From Verrucomicrobiaceae bacterium (GTDB taxonomy: Bacteria > Verrucomicrobiota > Verrucomicrobiia > Verrucomicrobiales > Akkermansiaceae): a stretch of 34,668 bases of DNA. Shown here one piece after another: positions 24,501-30,926 of the stretch (positions are counted from its first letter, which is position 1; each line of letters starts with the position of its first letter). The notes below the pieces were generated by a model. That model made no database searches. It saw only the letters and a list, made by a program, of their open reading frames with translations, and was not told the origin of the DNA. The DNA lies in the NCBI GenBank assembly GCA_005787565.1, contig SYAP01000304.1, forward strand, positions 1 to 34,668, written 5' to 3'. Position numbers and translations under genes: made by a program.

Positions 24501-25103
24501 TATCGCAGCCTTGGTGCTTTCGTCAAAAACCGCCCACGCCAATCCTCCTCGCAAGCTCCCGCTGCTCACCTGCACTTTCTGAGCCTTCATCGAGTTGGAT
24601 CGACCGTCGTTCTGCAACGCACCTACCAACTCAACCACATCATTTCCCGCAGCTTGCGAGGGGAGGTCGAACGACTCCGCCCCGGCTGGCGTCGCGCTTG
24701 AAACCAACCAGCTTCGAAACTTCGCTGCCTTCTGCGTATAGTCCGGAGCCCCGCCAGAGCCCGGCGTCCAACGCCACGATTCCCACGCGCCGGTCAAATG
24801 TGGACGTGTCGCTCCCGGAATCACCGCAGATGCAGGTGCCGAAATCGACTGATCCGTCCCAAGCGTCGCCTGCAATTCACCAAGCGCCAACATCAGCGAA
24901 AGCCGCGCGTTTCCTCTCGCCAACGCCATCGCATCGCCCTGCCCAGATGATCGCAAACTCACCGAGGAAAGCGTCAGCAAAGCGAGCGCGATCATGGTCA
25001 TCAGAACCATAAGCAAAACGGTCACCACCAACGCGAATCCGCGCGGCTGTCGCCCAGTTTGGCGAACGCGAATCTTGGACAAAAATGGAATGTGGATTTT
25101 CAT
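21531..25103 (-). CDS. Stand-alone Verru_Chthon cassette protein A-like, very large
   Basis: 1,190 aa from ATG 25103, chosen because RGFALVVTVLLMVLMTMIALALLTLSSVSLRSS then falls near residues 20-52. That is the N-terminal membrane helix and conserved SLRSS/RGNARLSLMLALGELQ start I associate with Verru_Chthon cassette protein A (TIGR02600). The large exported part has many WxxR, Gly/Asn-rich and aromatic segments (RMRIWDPPVGFRLM, YDFEWDAANNRQRPG) and no catalytic motif I can name. It also has stretches resembling minor-pilin (GspK-like) organisation, such as a late GDTFKIRGYGEAL block. Partner genes B, C and D are absent here. Secreted or surface assembly is inferred. Codon use is less C-biased than in the 29-34 kb cassette. 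Confidence 0.8.
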   Translation of the reverse strand: MKIHIPFLSKIRVRQTGRQPRGFALVVTVLLMVLMTMIALALLTLSSVSLRSSGQGDAMALARGNARLSLMLALGELQATLGTDQSISAPASAVIPGATRPHLTGAWESWRWTPGSGGAPDYTQKAAKFRSWLVSSATPAGAESFDLPSQAAGNDVVELVGALQNDGRSNSMKAQKVQVSSGSLRGGLAWAVFDESTKAAIDLGDPLAAPTKAEEVASRTAPYRYRADSLSSELESLAEPKNLVSLETAVIPAGNNTAPDFRRRFHDFTTSSLGLLTNPATGGLKGDLTSLFEATAFPSTAFADETPYFSIREGAPRWRYLYDHYRKYKTIQTVSNGTPRYSPPTAETSPNSVGIDTSPQRERLLPVVAKFQLVFSVVSHRHHIRDRVDFHNTMAEPRGNAFHAVPHLAYDPVITLYNPYDVGLDLRNMRIRIWDPPVGFRLMKVDKQKSTSVYYRPEMASGKFHGLAQFQIANEKNLNARKFFTLQLTDGSSERAASSLRLLPGEVKVFSPRIENAWTWGYETGIGNGYEPRSFFDWNAGSDFGNIDRRTNNQWGIEAVPGWDARAGLQTDHMSYASRPRDTLYDFEWDAANNRQRPGVGGFLSMRLTDEVRVEIRPERTTGGASGVPDFQIDLLASRSTAVTSDILRSYKFRFADLINEISEYPNVPTISRSFTVSDTLQLPDDKSLGLKKPFAMLEMGARTTKDPLDDTKPWLYNNPVIEGAEQTHSVVGPANQSYDVRLISLTSFTSFPGIEIDPDTKRGFFGASKTSSEGATNVSMMHVPVIPASSLGDWVSSNLISGSVLPRVVHPFGNSRAHPLIPVGSISRLLGGTTALDHSYLLNDVLWDGWFFSSITDYNTQIFGGNRTRKDVLTGVIDGTRPALNSRLAPVVNPGDVSRFVNELDGLNDLERSRSLAAHLGIRGAFNVNSTSVDAWRALLSALRDQSVNGWSNRKLENSDRTPFARTSLPLAGSADSDSDSGADVLGQIRWAGFRTLDDGQIETLARAIVTEIQSRGNADKAPSLTLGEFVNRRPGSSLQGLSGLLQTAIDKSGVNQPFHALDSKPVSASAIGAARKLGTITPEVMDGQSAEGAPSILTQGDLMSAISAVATVRGDTFKIRGYGEALASNGTTVLAKAWCEAVVQRVPEYVDPSDEPEASAAGLSSDVNKLFGRRFTLVSFRWINPAEI

Positions 25104-25306
25104 GGCTGGAGTTTCCGGTTGCGCCACCTGATGCACTCGGTCGACGCGAAGCAAATCTGCAGCCGCGTAACAGGGTGAATCAGGTGACTGATTCGCAAAG
25201 GCTTTGGCGTCTGAATCCGGAAGCTCTCCCACTCTTCCGAGCAGGTCCATGATTCAAATGGGTGACGTCCAAAGCGCCTCAACTCAACCTACGGTAAACA
25301 CCTGAT

Positions 25307-25360
25307 AAATACACCATCTCCAGCGATGCGCTTGGAAAACCTCGCCAAAATGGTGTATTT
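25307..25360. repeat. 11-bp perfect inverted repeat with 32-bp spacer
   Basis: AAATACACCAT (25307-25317) and ATGGTGTATTT (25350-25360) are exact inverted copies. They lie about 205 bp upstream of the cassette A-like start and 72 bp downstream of the next gene's stop. The AT-rich arms and long spacer argue against a simple terminator. A pair of protein-binding half-sites is possible. Confidence 0.6.
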
Positions 25361-25431
25361 TTCCGACACCTCCCCAACACAGGAAGGCAAATTCCACTCG
25401 TAGACAGCAAAAATCCTGTGGATTCTCCCGT

Positions 25432-26025
25432 TTATTTCATATCCTTCAGGCCCCGCCGATCGATTTCCCTCACCAGCTTGATCGCCTCATCCTCGGTCGC
25501 TCCGCCTTTTCCGATCACTTTGACCAGAATCCGTTCATCCACCGGCATGTTTAGTTCCACATTGCCACCCGTTTCCTTGATCAGAACCCGCTCGGAATTC
25601 GCACGCTTGATCTTGTAGCCCTGCGATTCCGCAACCTGATCGTTCGCAACCAACCCCATCAACAACTTGATCGTCGGTGCATCGTAAATCACCTCCAGCA
25701 CCAAATCCTTCCGACCCTCCTTCGACGAATAGGTCTTGCGAACCACTCGCCCACCGCCAAACGCAGCCGGGATATCCTCCGTTACGGTTTCCCCTGCTGT
25801 CCATCCTTCAGGTGCATCGGGAAAGGTGCTCACCACAGCCTTCGCCTGCTGCTTGTCGAGCACCTCCTTCGCCTTGGCCAACGCCTCCTTCGCCTCACCA
25901 ACCTTCCCCACACGGTAAAGCTTGATCGTTTCCCGCATCGCATCCTCAAACGGATCCGCAGGCGCGGTTTGAGCGGAAAGAGGCAGGGCAGCGGCAAAAA
26001 ACAACGGCAGCAAATGACGGTTCAT
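25432..26025 (-). CDS. Exported protein of unknown function
   Basis: 197 aa from ATG 26025. The signal peptide is HLLPLFFAAALPLSAQ. A Lys/Ala/Glu helix (about 30-65, likely coiled coil) precedes a beta-rich domain (about 75-195) with FPDAPEGWTAGETV, VLEVIYDAPTI and ILVKVIGKGGATEDEAI. I recognise no family. The gene lies upstream of the cassette A-like gene on the same strand, separated by 328 bp that include the inverted repeat, so it is probably a separate transcription unit. No membrane segment follows the signal peptide, so the protein should be periplasmic or secreted. Confidence 0.7.
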   Translation of the reverse strand: MNRHLLPLFFAAALPLSAQTAPADPFEDAMRETIKLYRVGKVGEAKEALAKAKEVLDKQQAKAVVSTFPDAPEGWTAGETVTEDIPAAFGGGRVVRKTYSSKEGRKDLVLEVIYDAPTIKLLMGLVANDQVAESQGYKIKRANSERVLIKETGGNVELNMPVDERILVKVIGKGGATEDEAIKLVREIDRRGLKDMK

Positions 26026-26102
26026 GGTGTTTGGGGTCGTGGAATCTCAAACGGGTACGAAAACTGAAGCCAAAAAGTTACATTCATCGAAAACCCACAC
26101 CC

Positions 26103-27014
26103 TCACGGCGAAGGCGGTGCCATCTGATCCAAAATAAAACGCTGGTTCGCCAGTTCAGCCTCATAGCGCAGCATTTGCGCCGGTGTCAGAATTCCCTTCA
26201 AACGTTCCACCTTCTGGTCAAGTTCGCGCCGCTGATTCTCAATCAACTCCAAATGCGCAATCCGGGGATCATCCGACGCCGGAGCATCCTTCATCAGCAC
26301 CAACGACTCTACCGCCTGCGCATTCATCGTCCCCGCACCCAACGGTAACGGGGACGACTCCAAAACCAACGCCACCTCCGCAGAAATCGCCGACTCCACC
26401 AATTCCTCCGTCAAACGCTCGCGAAGCAATCCCCGCTGTTCCTCTGTTAGATCGACCATGTCCTGAATCTCAGCCAATTCGCGGCTCGTCCGCGAAGCCA
26501 CACGATTCTCCTCCTGCCGCTTCCGCATCTCCCCGAACGCCACCAGTTGCTCCGGCGTCAAAATCGCTTTCAACGTCGCATCCAACGATTCCCCCGTAGC
26601 CTTCAAACTCGCCAGAATCTCACTCGGCCCAGGAAATCCCGAGTTCTCCGCGTCCTCCGGAGCCGTCCGCACCTTCTCAATCATTTCCACTAGCGATGCC
26701 GCCTGCTCCTCTGTTAGACCCAAAACCTCCACCAACCGCTTCAACTTCGCCTCATCCCGCAACTTCACATTCGCCTCCGCCTGCGATCCAATCATCGGAA
26801 CCGGCGGAGTGAAATTCTGCTGCTCCGAAATCGGCGGTGCCACCGGATCAGAACCAGCAGGTTCCTCAACCTCCGGTGCCGGAGCCTCAACACGCGGCAC
26901 CGCCGGCTTCGCAACCGTCGCAGTCTCCTTGACCGGTTCCGCGCCAGGCTTCAGCAACCAGCCGACAACAAGACCGACCCCAAACAACAACGATGGCAAA
27001 ACAACGGATTTCAT
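26103..27014 (-). CDS. Membrane-anchored helical protein with four LTxxQ motifs
   Basis: 303 aa from ATG 27014. An N-terminal hydrophobic segment (about 5-20) anchors the protein. A Pro/Glu-rich linker (about 25-75) is followed by a long helical domain with four LTxxQ-type motifs: LTEEQ, LTPEQ, LTEEQ and LTPAQ (about 100, 151, 190 and 278). LTxxQ motifs mark CpxP/Spy-like periplasmic helical proteins that act as chaperones or stress sensors, but this protein is longer and anchored. It may face the periplasm. Two of the motifs are encoded with the same CTAACAGAG word. The family assignment is tentative and the function unknown. Confidence 0.68.
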   Translation of the reverse strand: MKSVVLPSLLFGVGLVVGWLLKPGAEPVKETATVAKPAVPRVEAPAPEVEEPAGSDPVAPPISEQQNFTPPVPMIGSQAEANVKLRDEAKLKRLVEVLGLTEEQAASLVEMIEKVRTAPEDAENSGFPGPSEILASLKATGESLDATLKAILTPEQLVAFGEMRKRQEENRVASRTSRELAEIQDMVDLTEEQRGLLRERLTEELVESAISAEVALVLESSPLPLGAGTMNAQAVESLVLMKDAPASDDPRIAHLELIENQRRELDQKVERLKGILTPAQMLRYEAELANQRFILDQMAPPSP

Positions 27015-27042
27015 GAGTGATTAAATACATCGGGGCTAGCGA

Positions 27043-27062
27043 AACGAAATCCCCTTTTCGTT
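27043..27062. repeat. 7-bp inverted repeat downstream of the epimerase gene
   Basis: AACGAAA and TTTCGTT pair around a 6-base loop, 8 bp after the stop of the epimerase gene. No T-run follows in the transcribed direction, so a terminator role is weakly supported. Confidence 0.3.
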
Positions 27063-27069
27063 CAGCGGA

Positions 27070-27738
27070 CTAAGCCTCCCGGATCGCCCTCACCGCCTCA
27101 GCCATGTCAGCCGCACGGAAAGTCGAGGACCCCGCAACAAGCACATTCGCCCCCGCCTTCGCACAAAGCGCCGCCGTTCCCGCATCAATCCCCCCGTCCA
27201 CCTCTATGTGAAATCCCAGCCCACGCCGCGCCCTCTCCGCCGCCGCCGCCTCGATCTTCGGCAACATCTCGGACATGAACGCCTGCCCACCGAAACCCGG
27301 AACCACCGTCATGCAAAGCAACAGATCGATCTCTCCCAAATACGGCAAAGCCGCCTCTAACGGAGTAGCCGGATTCAACGCCAGCCCCGCCTGACAACCC
27401 GCCTCCCGGATCCGCCGCAACGTCTCCCCAACCTCATGCTCCGCCTCCACATGCACCGTGATCAAATCCGCACCCGCAGCCACAAACCTCGGCAAATAAT
27501 GATCCGGCCGGGAAATCATCAGATGCACATCCAAAAACACATCATTCGTCTCATGCACCGCCTGAATCACCGCTGGACCGAACGAAATGTTATCCACGAA
27601 ATGCCCGTCCATCACATCCAGATGCAGCCAATCCGCACCACTGTGAATCGCCCGCGTCACCTCCTCGCGCAAACGGGAAAAATCCGCCGCCAACAACGAC
27701 GGCGCAACCACTCGGTCCTGAAACTGTTTCGCAATCAC
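27070..27738 (-). CDS. rpe: Ribulose-phosphate 3-epimerase
   Basis: 222 aa from GTG 27738. It interconverts D-ribulose 5-phosphate and D-xylulose 5-phosphate in the pentose phosphate pathway, in the cytoplasm. Family blocks are in the right order for a TIM barrel: APSLLAADFSRL, LHLDVMDGHFVDN (metal His39, catalytic Asp41), DVHLMI (His72), GLALNPATP, CMTVVPGFGGQAF and IEVDGGID (Asp181). The length is standard. It is divergent from the DUF1328 gene, with 157 bp between, and shows no functional link to the neighbours. This is a housekeeping gene. Confidence 0.97.
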   Translation of the reverse strand: MIAKQFQDRVVAPSLLAADFSRLREEVTRAIHSGADWLHLDVMDGHFVDNISFGPAVIQAVHETNDVFLDVHLMISRPDHYLPRFVAAGADLITVHVEAEHEVGETLRRIREAGCQAGLALNPATPLEAALPYLGEIDLLLCMTVVPGFGGQAFMSEMLPKIEAAAAERARRGLGFHIEVDGGIDAGTAALCAKAGANVLVAGSSTFRAADMAEAVRAIREA

Positions 27739-27895
27739 GCCGCAACTCCTATCCCGGTCCCCGCCACCACGTGGAGAAAAATCTCACGCAACCCGATTTC
27801 CCAACCCGCCCGATTGCCAGTTGCGATACCCCAACACACACGCTCGATTCGAAATAGCGGAAAATCATTCGCATCCAACAAAAAGCCCAACCACC

Positions 27896-28051
27896 ATGCT
27901 CCACTACACCCTCATCTTCATCGTCGTCGCCATCATCGCCGGAGTCCTCGGATTCGGCTCACTCTCCGGCCTCGCCGCCACCATCGCCCAAGTCTGCTTC
28001 ATCCTCTTCCTCGTCTTCGCCGTCATCTCATTCCTCAAAAAGAAAGGTTGA
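27896..28051 (+). CDS. DUF1328 / UPF0391 small membrane protein
   Basis: 51 aa from ATG 27896, chosen over an upstream ATG because MLHYTLIFIVVAIIAGVLGF starts the family-typical first helix. The second helix ends in FLKKKG. Two membrane segments with a Gly/Ala-rich turn (GSLSGLAATIAQ) match DUF1328 proteins, which are widespread and often stress-induced in Proteobacteria. No role is established. It is separated by 33 bp from the next plus-strand gene. Confidence 0.85.
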   Translation: MLHYTLIFIVVAIIAGVLGFGSLSGLAATIAQVCFILFLVFAVISFLKKKG

Positions 28052-28084
28052 TGCCCCGCACCCACCCCCCATCCTGATCGCGGA

Positions 28085-28858
28085 ATGATCCGAAACCTCA
28101 CCGCGATCCTCACCCTCCTCTCAGGCACCCTCGCCTTCCTCGGCATCGCCACGCCCACCCGCCTCGCCGCCCAGACACTGCCCTACTCAATGGTCAGCAC
28201 CCTCTTCGGCGCCGCCCAAAAGATCACCGCCGTCGAGGGCATCACCTTCGAAATCAAAATCGTCCACTCCGACCCCAAAGACAAACGCCCCTTCAAAATC
28301 TTCGTCGAAGGCCCCGATGGAAAACACGAAATCCCCATCGACAAGCAAGGCTTCTTCAAACTCCCACCCGTCCCCGCTGCCGACCAGCCAAACACCGTCC
28401 TCCGCCACACCCTCGGCAAAGGCGACCTCACCTTCTCCTTCAACCTCAACCTCGCCGGAACCCTCGAAAAATGGGACGGCATCCCCCTCTCCGAACTCGC
28501 CAAAGCCCTCGCCAACGGATTCGCCTCCATCGACCCCGATGTCTGGCAGGAAATCGGCCGCATCATCCCTCAATTCGAAAACTTCCGCATGGCCATCACC
28601 GGCTGTGTCATCCCCCGCAACACGCCAAAGAAAGGCCGCCTCCTCCTCAAAAAAGGCGACCAAACCGTCATGACCATCCCCCTCTCCGAACTCGGCGATG
28701 TCACCATCCCCTTCGCCAAATTCGATCCCGCCACCCACCGCATCGAATTCGAAGGAATCCCCGACGAACAAAAAACCAAACTCTCCTTCACCTTCGCCCT
28801 CGGCGACGAAGCCGAACGCAGCCCCAACGCTATCCAGGCCATCAAGCCAGCCCCCTGA
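28085..28858 (+). CDS. Exported protein of unknown function
   Basis: 257 aa from ATG 28085. The signal peptide is NLTAILTLLSGTLAFLGIATP. The rest is beta-rich, with FEIKIVHSDPKDKRPFKIFVEG, a central helix pair (LSELAKALANGFASIDPDVWQEIG) and a C-terminal strand-rich end. I recognise no family. Codon use is strongly C-ending, as in the downstream cassette operon. That operon starts 159 bp later behind its own promoter-like sequence, so co-transcription is not required. Confidence 0.7.
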   Translation: MIRNLTAILTLLSGTLAFLGIATPTRLAAQTLPYSMVSTLFGAAQKITAVEGITFEIKIVHSDPKDKRPFKIFVEGPDGKHEIPIDKQGFFKLPPVPAADQPNTVLRHTLGKGDLTFSFNLNLAGTLEKWDGIPLSELAKALANGFASIDPDVWQEIGRIIPQFENFRMAITGCVIPRNTPKKGRLLLKKGDQTVMTIPLSELGDVTIPFAKFDPATHRIEFEGIPDEQKTKLSFTFALGDEAERSPNAIQAIKPAP

Positions 28859-28966
28859 TTTCCCACCACTCCCCACACCCCCCTTGCCCAAAAGTGGCCG
28901 GAATGTCACTTTCACGCGCTTGGGAACCGCCGCTTGGCAGACGACGGCTGCTGTGTTTACTTCGTG

Positions 28967-28984
28967 TTGGCACAATCTCTGCAA
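28967..28984 (+). promoter_or_regulatory. Sigma-54 (RpoN) type promoter for the pilin-like operon
   Basis: TTGGCAC at 28967-28973 and CTGCAA at 28979-28984 place the invariant GG (28969-28970) and GC (28981-28982) exactly 10 bases apart, as sigma-54 promoters require. TGGCAC matches the consensus in full. Transcription would begin near 28994, about 24 bases before the ATG at 29018. Pilin genes are classical sigma-54 targets in other phyla. The match is sequence-only; a sigma-54 activator is not in the window. Confidence 0.65.
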
Positions 28985-29017
28985 CCATCGGGGCAATCAA
29001 AGACGTAAGAGAACACA

Positions 29018-29659
29018 ATGCAACTCTCCCTCAGGGCGCTCCCATCCGGGCGCAAAGCATTCACCATGACCGAAATGGTCGTGGTCATCGCCATCATCAC
29101 CATCCTGATGACCGCAGGAATCCGCATCCTCGGCGGAACCAGCAGCCAATCCAGAAAATCCGCCACCGACACCGTCACCGGCCTCATCGAACAAGCCCGC
29201 ACCACCGCCATCACCTCCCGCTCCATCATCGTCATGGCCATCGCCGAACCCGGTGACCTCCCCGCCTCCGACAAACGCTGCCGCGTCGGCCTCTTCCGCG
29301 TCCCCGCCTGGCCCGCAGACCCCACCACCGTCGAAGCCGTCCTCATCCGCCGCTGGCAAACCCTCCCCACCGGCGTCGTCCTCTTCCCCGGCGAAGTCGA
29401 CGGCATCCGCAACCCCCTCGACGAAGACCAAATCACCCTCCGCTACCGCGCCGGAAACAAAAACATCGAAGTCGTCGCCCACGCCATCGCCTTCGGCACC
29501 CGCGGCGGCCTCCACTTCCCGACCGGCTCAGACCCCGTCGCCCTCCGCGTCATCGAAGGCGCATACCGAAACGGCGCACCCTCCCCCAACTCCAAACCCA
29601 TCGCCGAAAATCGCCTCAAAATCGGCCGCGTCGTCGCACGCCCATACCGCACCAACTGA
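29018..29659 (+). CDS. Prepilin-like protein, Verru_Chthon cassette D-type
   Basis: 213 aa from ATG 29018; a weak AGAGA site lies 8 bases upstream. The N-terminus has a basic leader and the prepilin cleavage/methylation segment A/FTMTEMVVVIAIITILM, with Glu at position +5, so a prepilin peptidase should cut before Phe. The rest is the mixed alpha/beta body of a pseudopilin (TSRSIIVMAIAEPGDLP, then VVLFPGEVDGIRNP). I assign it to the cassette D family (TIGR02596) by position and N-terminal pattern. It is the first gene behind the sigma-54-like promoter. Its stop overlaps the next start by one base. Confidence 0.82.
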   Translation: MQLSLRALPSGRKAFTMTEMVVVIAIITILMTAGIRILGGTSSQSRKSATDTVTGLIEQARTTAITSRSIIVMAIAEPGDLPASDKRCRVGLFRVPAWPADPTTVEAVLIRRWQTLPTGVVLFPGEVDGIRNPLDEDQITLRYRAGNKNIEVVAHAIAFGTRGGLHFPTGSDPVALRVIEGAYRNGAPSPNSKPIAENRLKIGRVVARPYRTN

Positions 29660-30168
29660 TGAACCCCAATCCCCCAAAACCATCACCCCGCGGTGCCTCC
29701 CTCGTCGAAGCCATCGTCGCCGTCGGCGTCATGGCCCTCGCCGTCCCACTCGTCCTCGCCACACTCGTCCAATCCGGAGAAACCGGCCTCTCCTCCCAAG
29801 CCGAAACACGCTGTTCCTGGATCATCCCCGCATGCATGGACGAACTCCAAGCCACCCGCGACGGCAACGCCCAATTCCTCGACCCCACCCAGCCCGGACA
29901 AGCCTTCCCACCCTCCGGAGACGTCTGGGTCCTCGCCTTCTCCAACGACGGACGCACCCTCGGTAAAATCTCCAAAGCCGAATACGAAAAAGGCATCAAA
30001 ACCCTCACCAACCAGCCCGTCCGCTACCTCGCCACCCTCAAAGGCACACCCGCCACCCCAAAACCCGGCGTCACCCCCATGCTCCGCGTCGCCATCACCC
30101 TCGAATTCCCCGCCGCAGCCCCCGCCGCCAAACGCCAGAAAATCGAGTTCCACACCCGCATGCCATGA
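29659..30168 (+). CDS. Prepilin-like protein, Verru_Chthon cassette B-type
   Basis: 169 aa from ATG 29659. A short basic/Pro-rich leader is followed by the prepilin segment G/ASLVEAIVAVGVMALAVPLVL, with Glu at +5 and Gly at -1. The body contains CSWIIPACMDELQATRDGN, a stretch I associate with the cassette B family (TIGR02598), and a strand-rich end (PMLRVAITLEFP). It is expected to be an inner-membrane pseudopilin exposed to the periplasm before assembly. It overlaps the previous gene by 1 bp and the next by 4 bp. This tight packing indicates one co-regulated unit. Confidence 0.82.
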   Translation: MNPNPPKPSPRGASLVEAIVAVGVMALAVPLVLATLVQSGETGLSSQAETRCSWIIPACMDELQATRDGNAQFLDPTQPGQAFPPSGDVWVLAFSNDGRTLGKISKAEYEKGIKTLTNQPVRYLATLKGTPATPKPGVTPMLRVAITLEFPAAAPAAKRQKIEFHTRMP

Positions 30169-30926
30169 CGCCACACCGCACATCGCCACGCGGCTTTACC
30201 CTCGTCGAACTCATGGCCTCCATGGCCGTCGGCATGATCGTACTCCTCATCGCCGTCTCCGTCCTCGGCTCCACTGGCGATGGCTACGAACGCGTCGGCG
30301 GCGGCGTCGGTGCCGAACGCGAAGCCCGCGCACTCATCACCCAACTCACCGCAGACCTCGCCACCGCACGCTTCAACAAAGACACCGTCTTCGAAAAAAG
30401 CTCCGCCAACTGGCCCACCGACCGCCTCGCATTCCTCACCCTCCAACCCTCCGACGCACAATCCGACACCGGCCGCATCGGCGACCTCTGCGCCGTCAAC
30501 TACTACATCAAAGACCTCCAGATCGGCAACAAAACCGTCCGCTGCCTCATGCGCGGATTCCGCGAAAGCGAAGAAACCTTCCAAGCCCTCCGCAACGGCA
30601 AACTCGACACCCTCTTCACACCCCTCGACCGCGACGAACCCGTCGCCTTCGACGTCCTCTCCTTCGAAGCACGCCCCAAATCCCGCGGAACCTCCGGAAA
30701 CATCGACGACTGGCAGAAATCCGACGACCAAGGCCCGCAAATCCTCGACGTCAAACTCATCGTCGCCCGCCGCGAACTCGCCGGCAAACTCAACACCACC
30801 TCCGACTGGGACGGCGCCGGAAAAACCGCACTCCTCCTCGGCCAACCCGCAGAAGCCCTCCGCAACCGCAACCTCGAAGCCTACGGAACCCTCATCCGCT
30901 TTGGAAACTCCCATGAAACCCCCTGA
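30165..30926 (+). CDS. Prepilin-like protein, Verru_Chthon cassette C-type
   Basis: 253 aa from ATG 30165. The prepilin segment is PRG/FTLVELMASMAVGMIVLLIAV, the closest to consensus in the operon (Gly -1, Phe +1, Glu +5). The body includes EREARALITQLTADLATARF and RTEW-free strand-rich parts such as LAFLTLQPSDAQ and YGTLIRFGN. The assignment to cassette C (TIGR02599) follows gene order and the minor-pilin (PilW/GspJ-like) pattern. The start overlaps cassette B by 4 bp, and its end overlaps the start of cassette A by 14 bp. Confidence 0.82.
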   Translation: MTPHRTSPRGFTLVELMASMAVGMIVLLIAVSVLGSTGDGYERVGGGVGAEREARALITQLTADLATARFNKDTVFEKSSANWPTDRLAFLTLQPSDAQSDTGRIGDLCAVNYYIKDLQIGNKTVRCLMRGFRESEETFQALRNGKLDTLFTPLDRDEPVAFDVLSFEARPKSRGTSGNIDDWQKSDDQGPQILDVKLIVARRELAGKLNTTSDWDGAGKTALLLGQPAEALRNRNLEAYGTLIRFGNSHETP

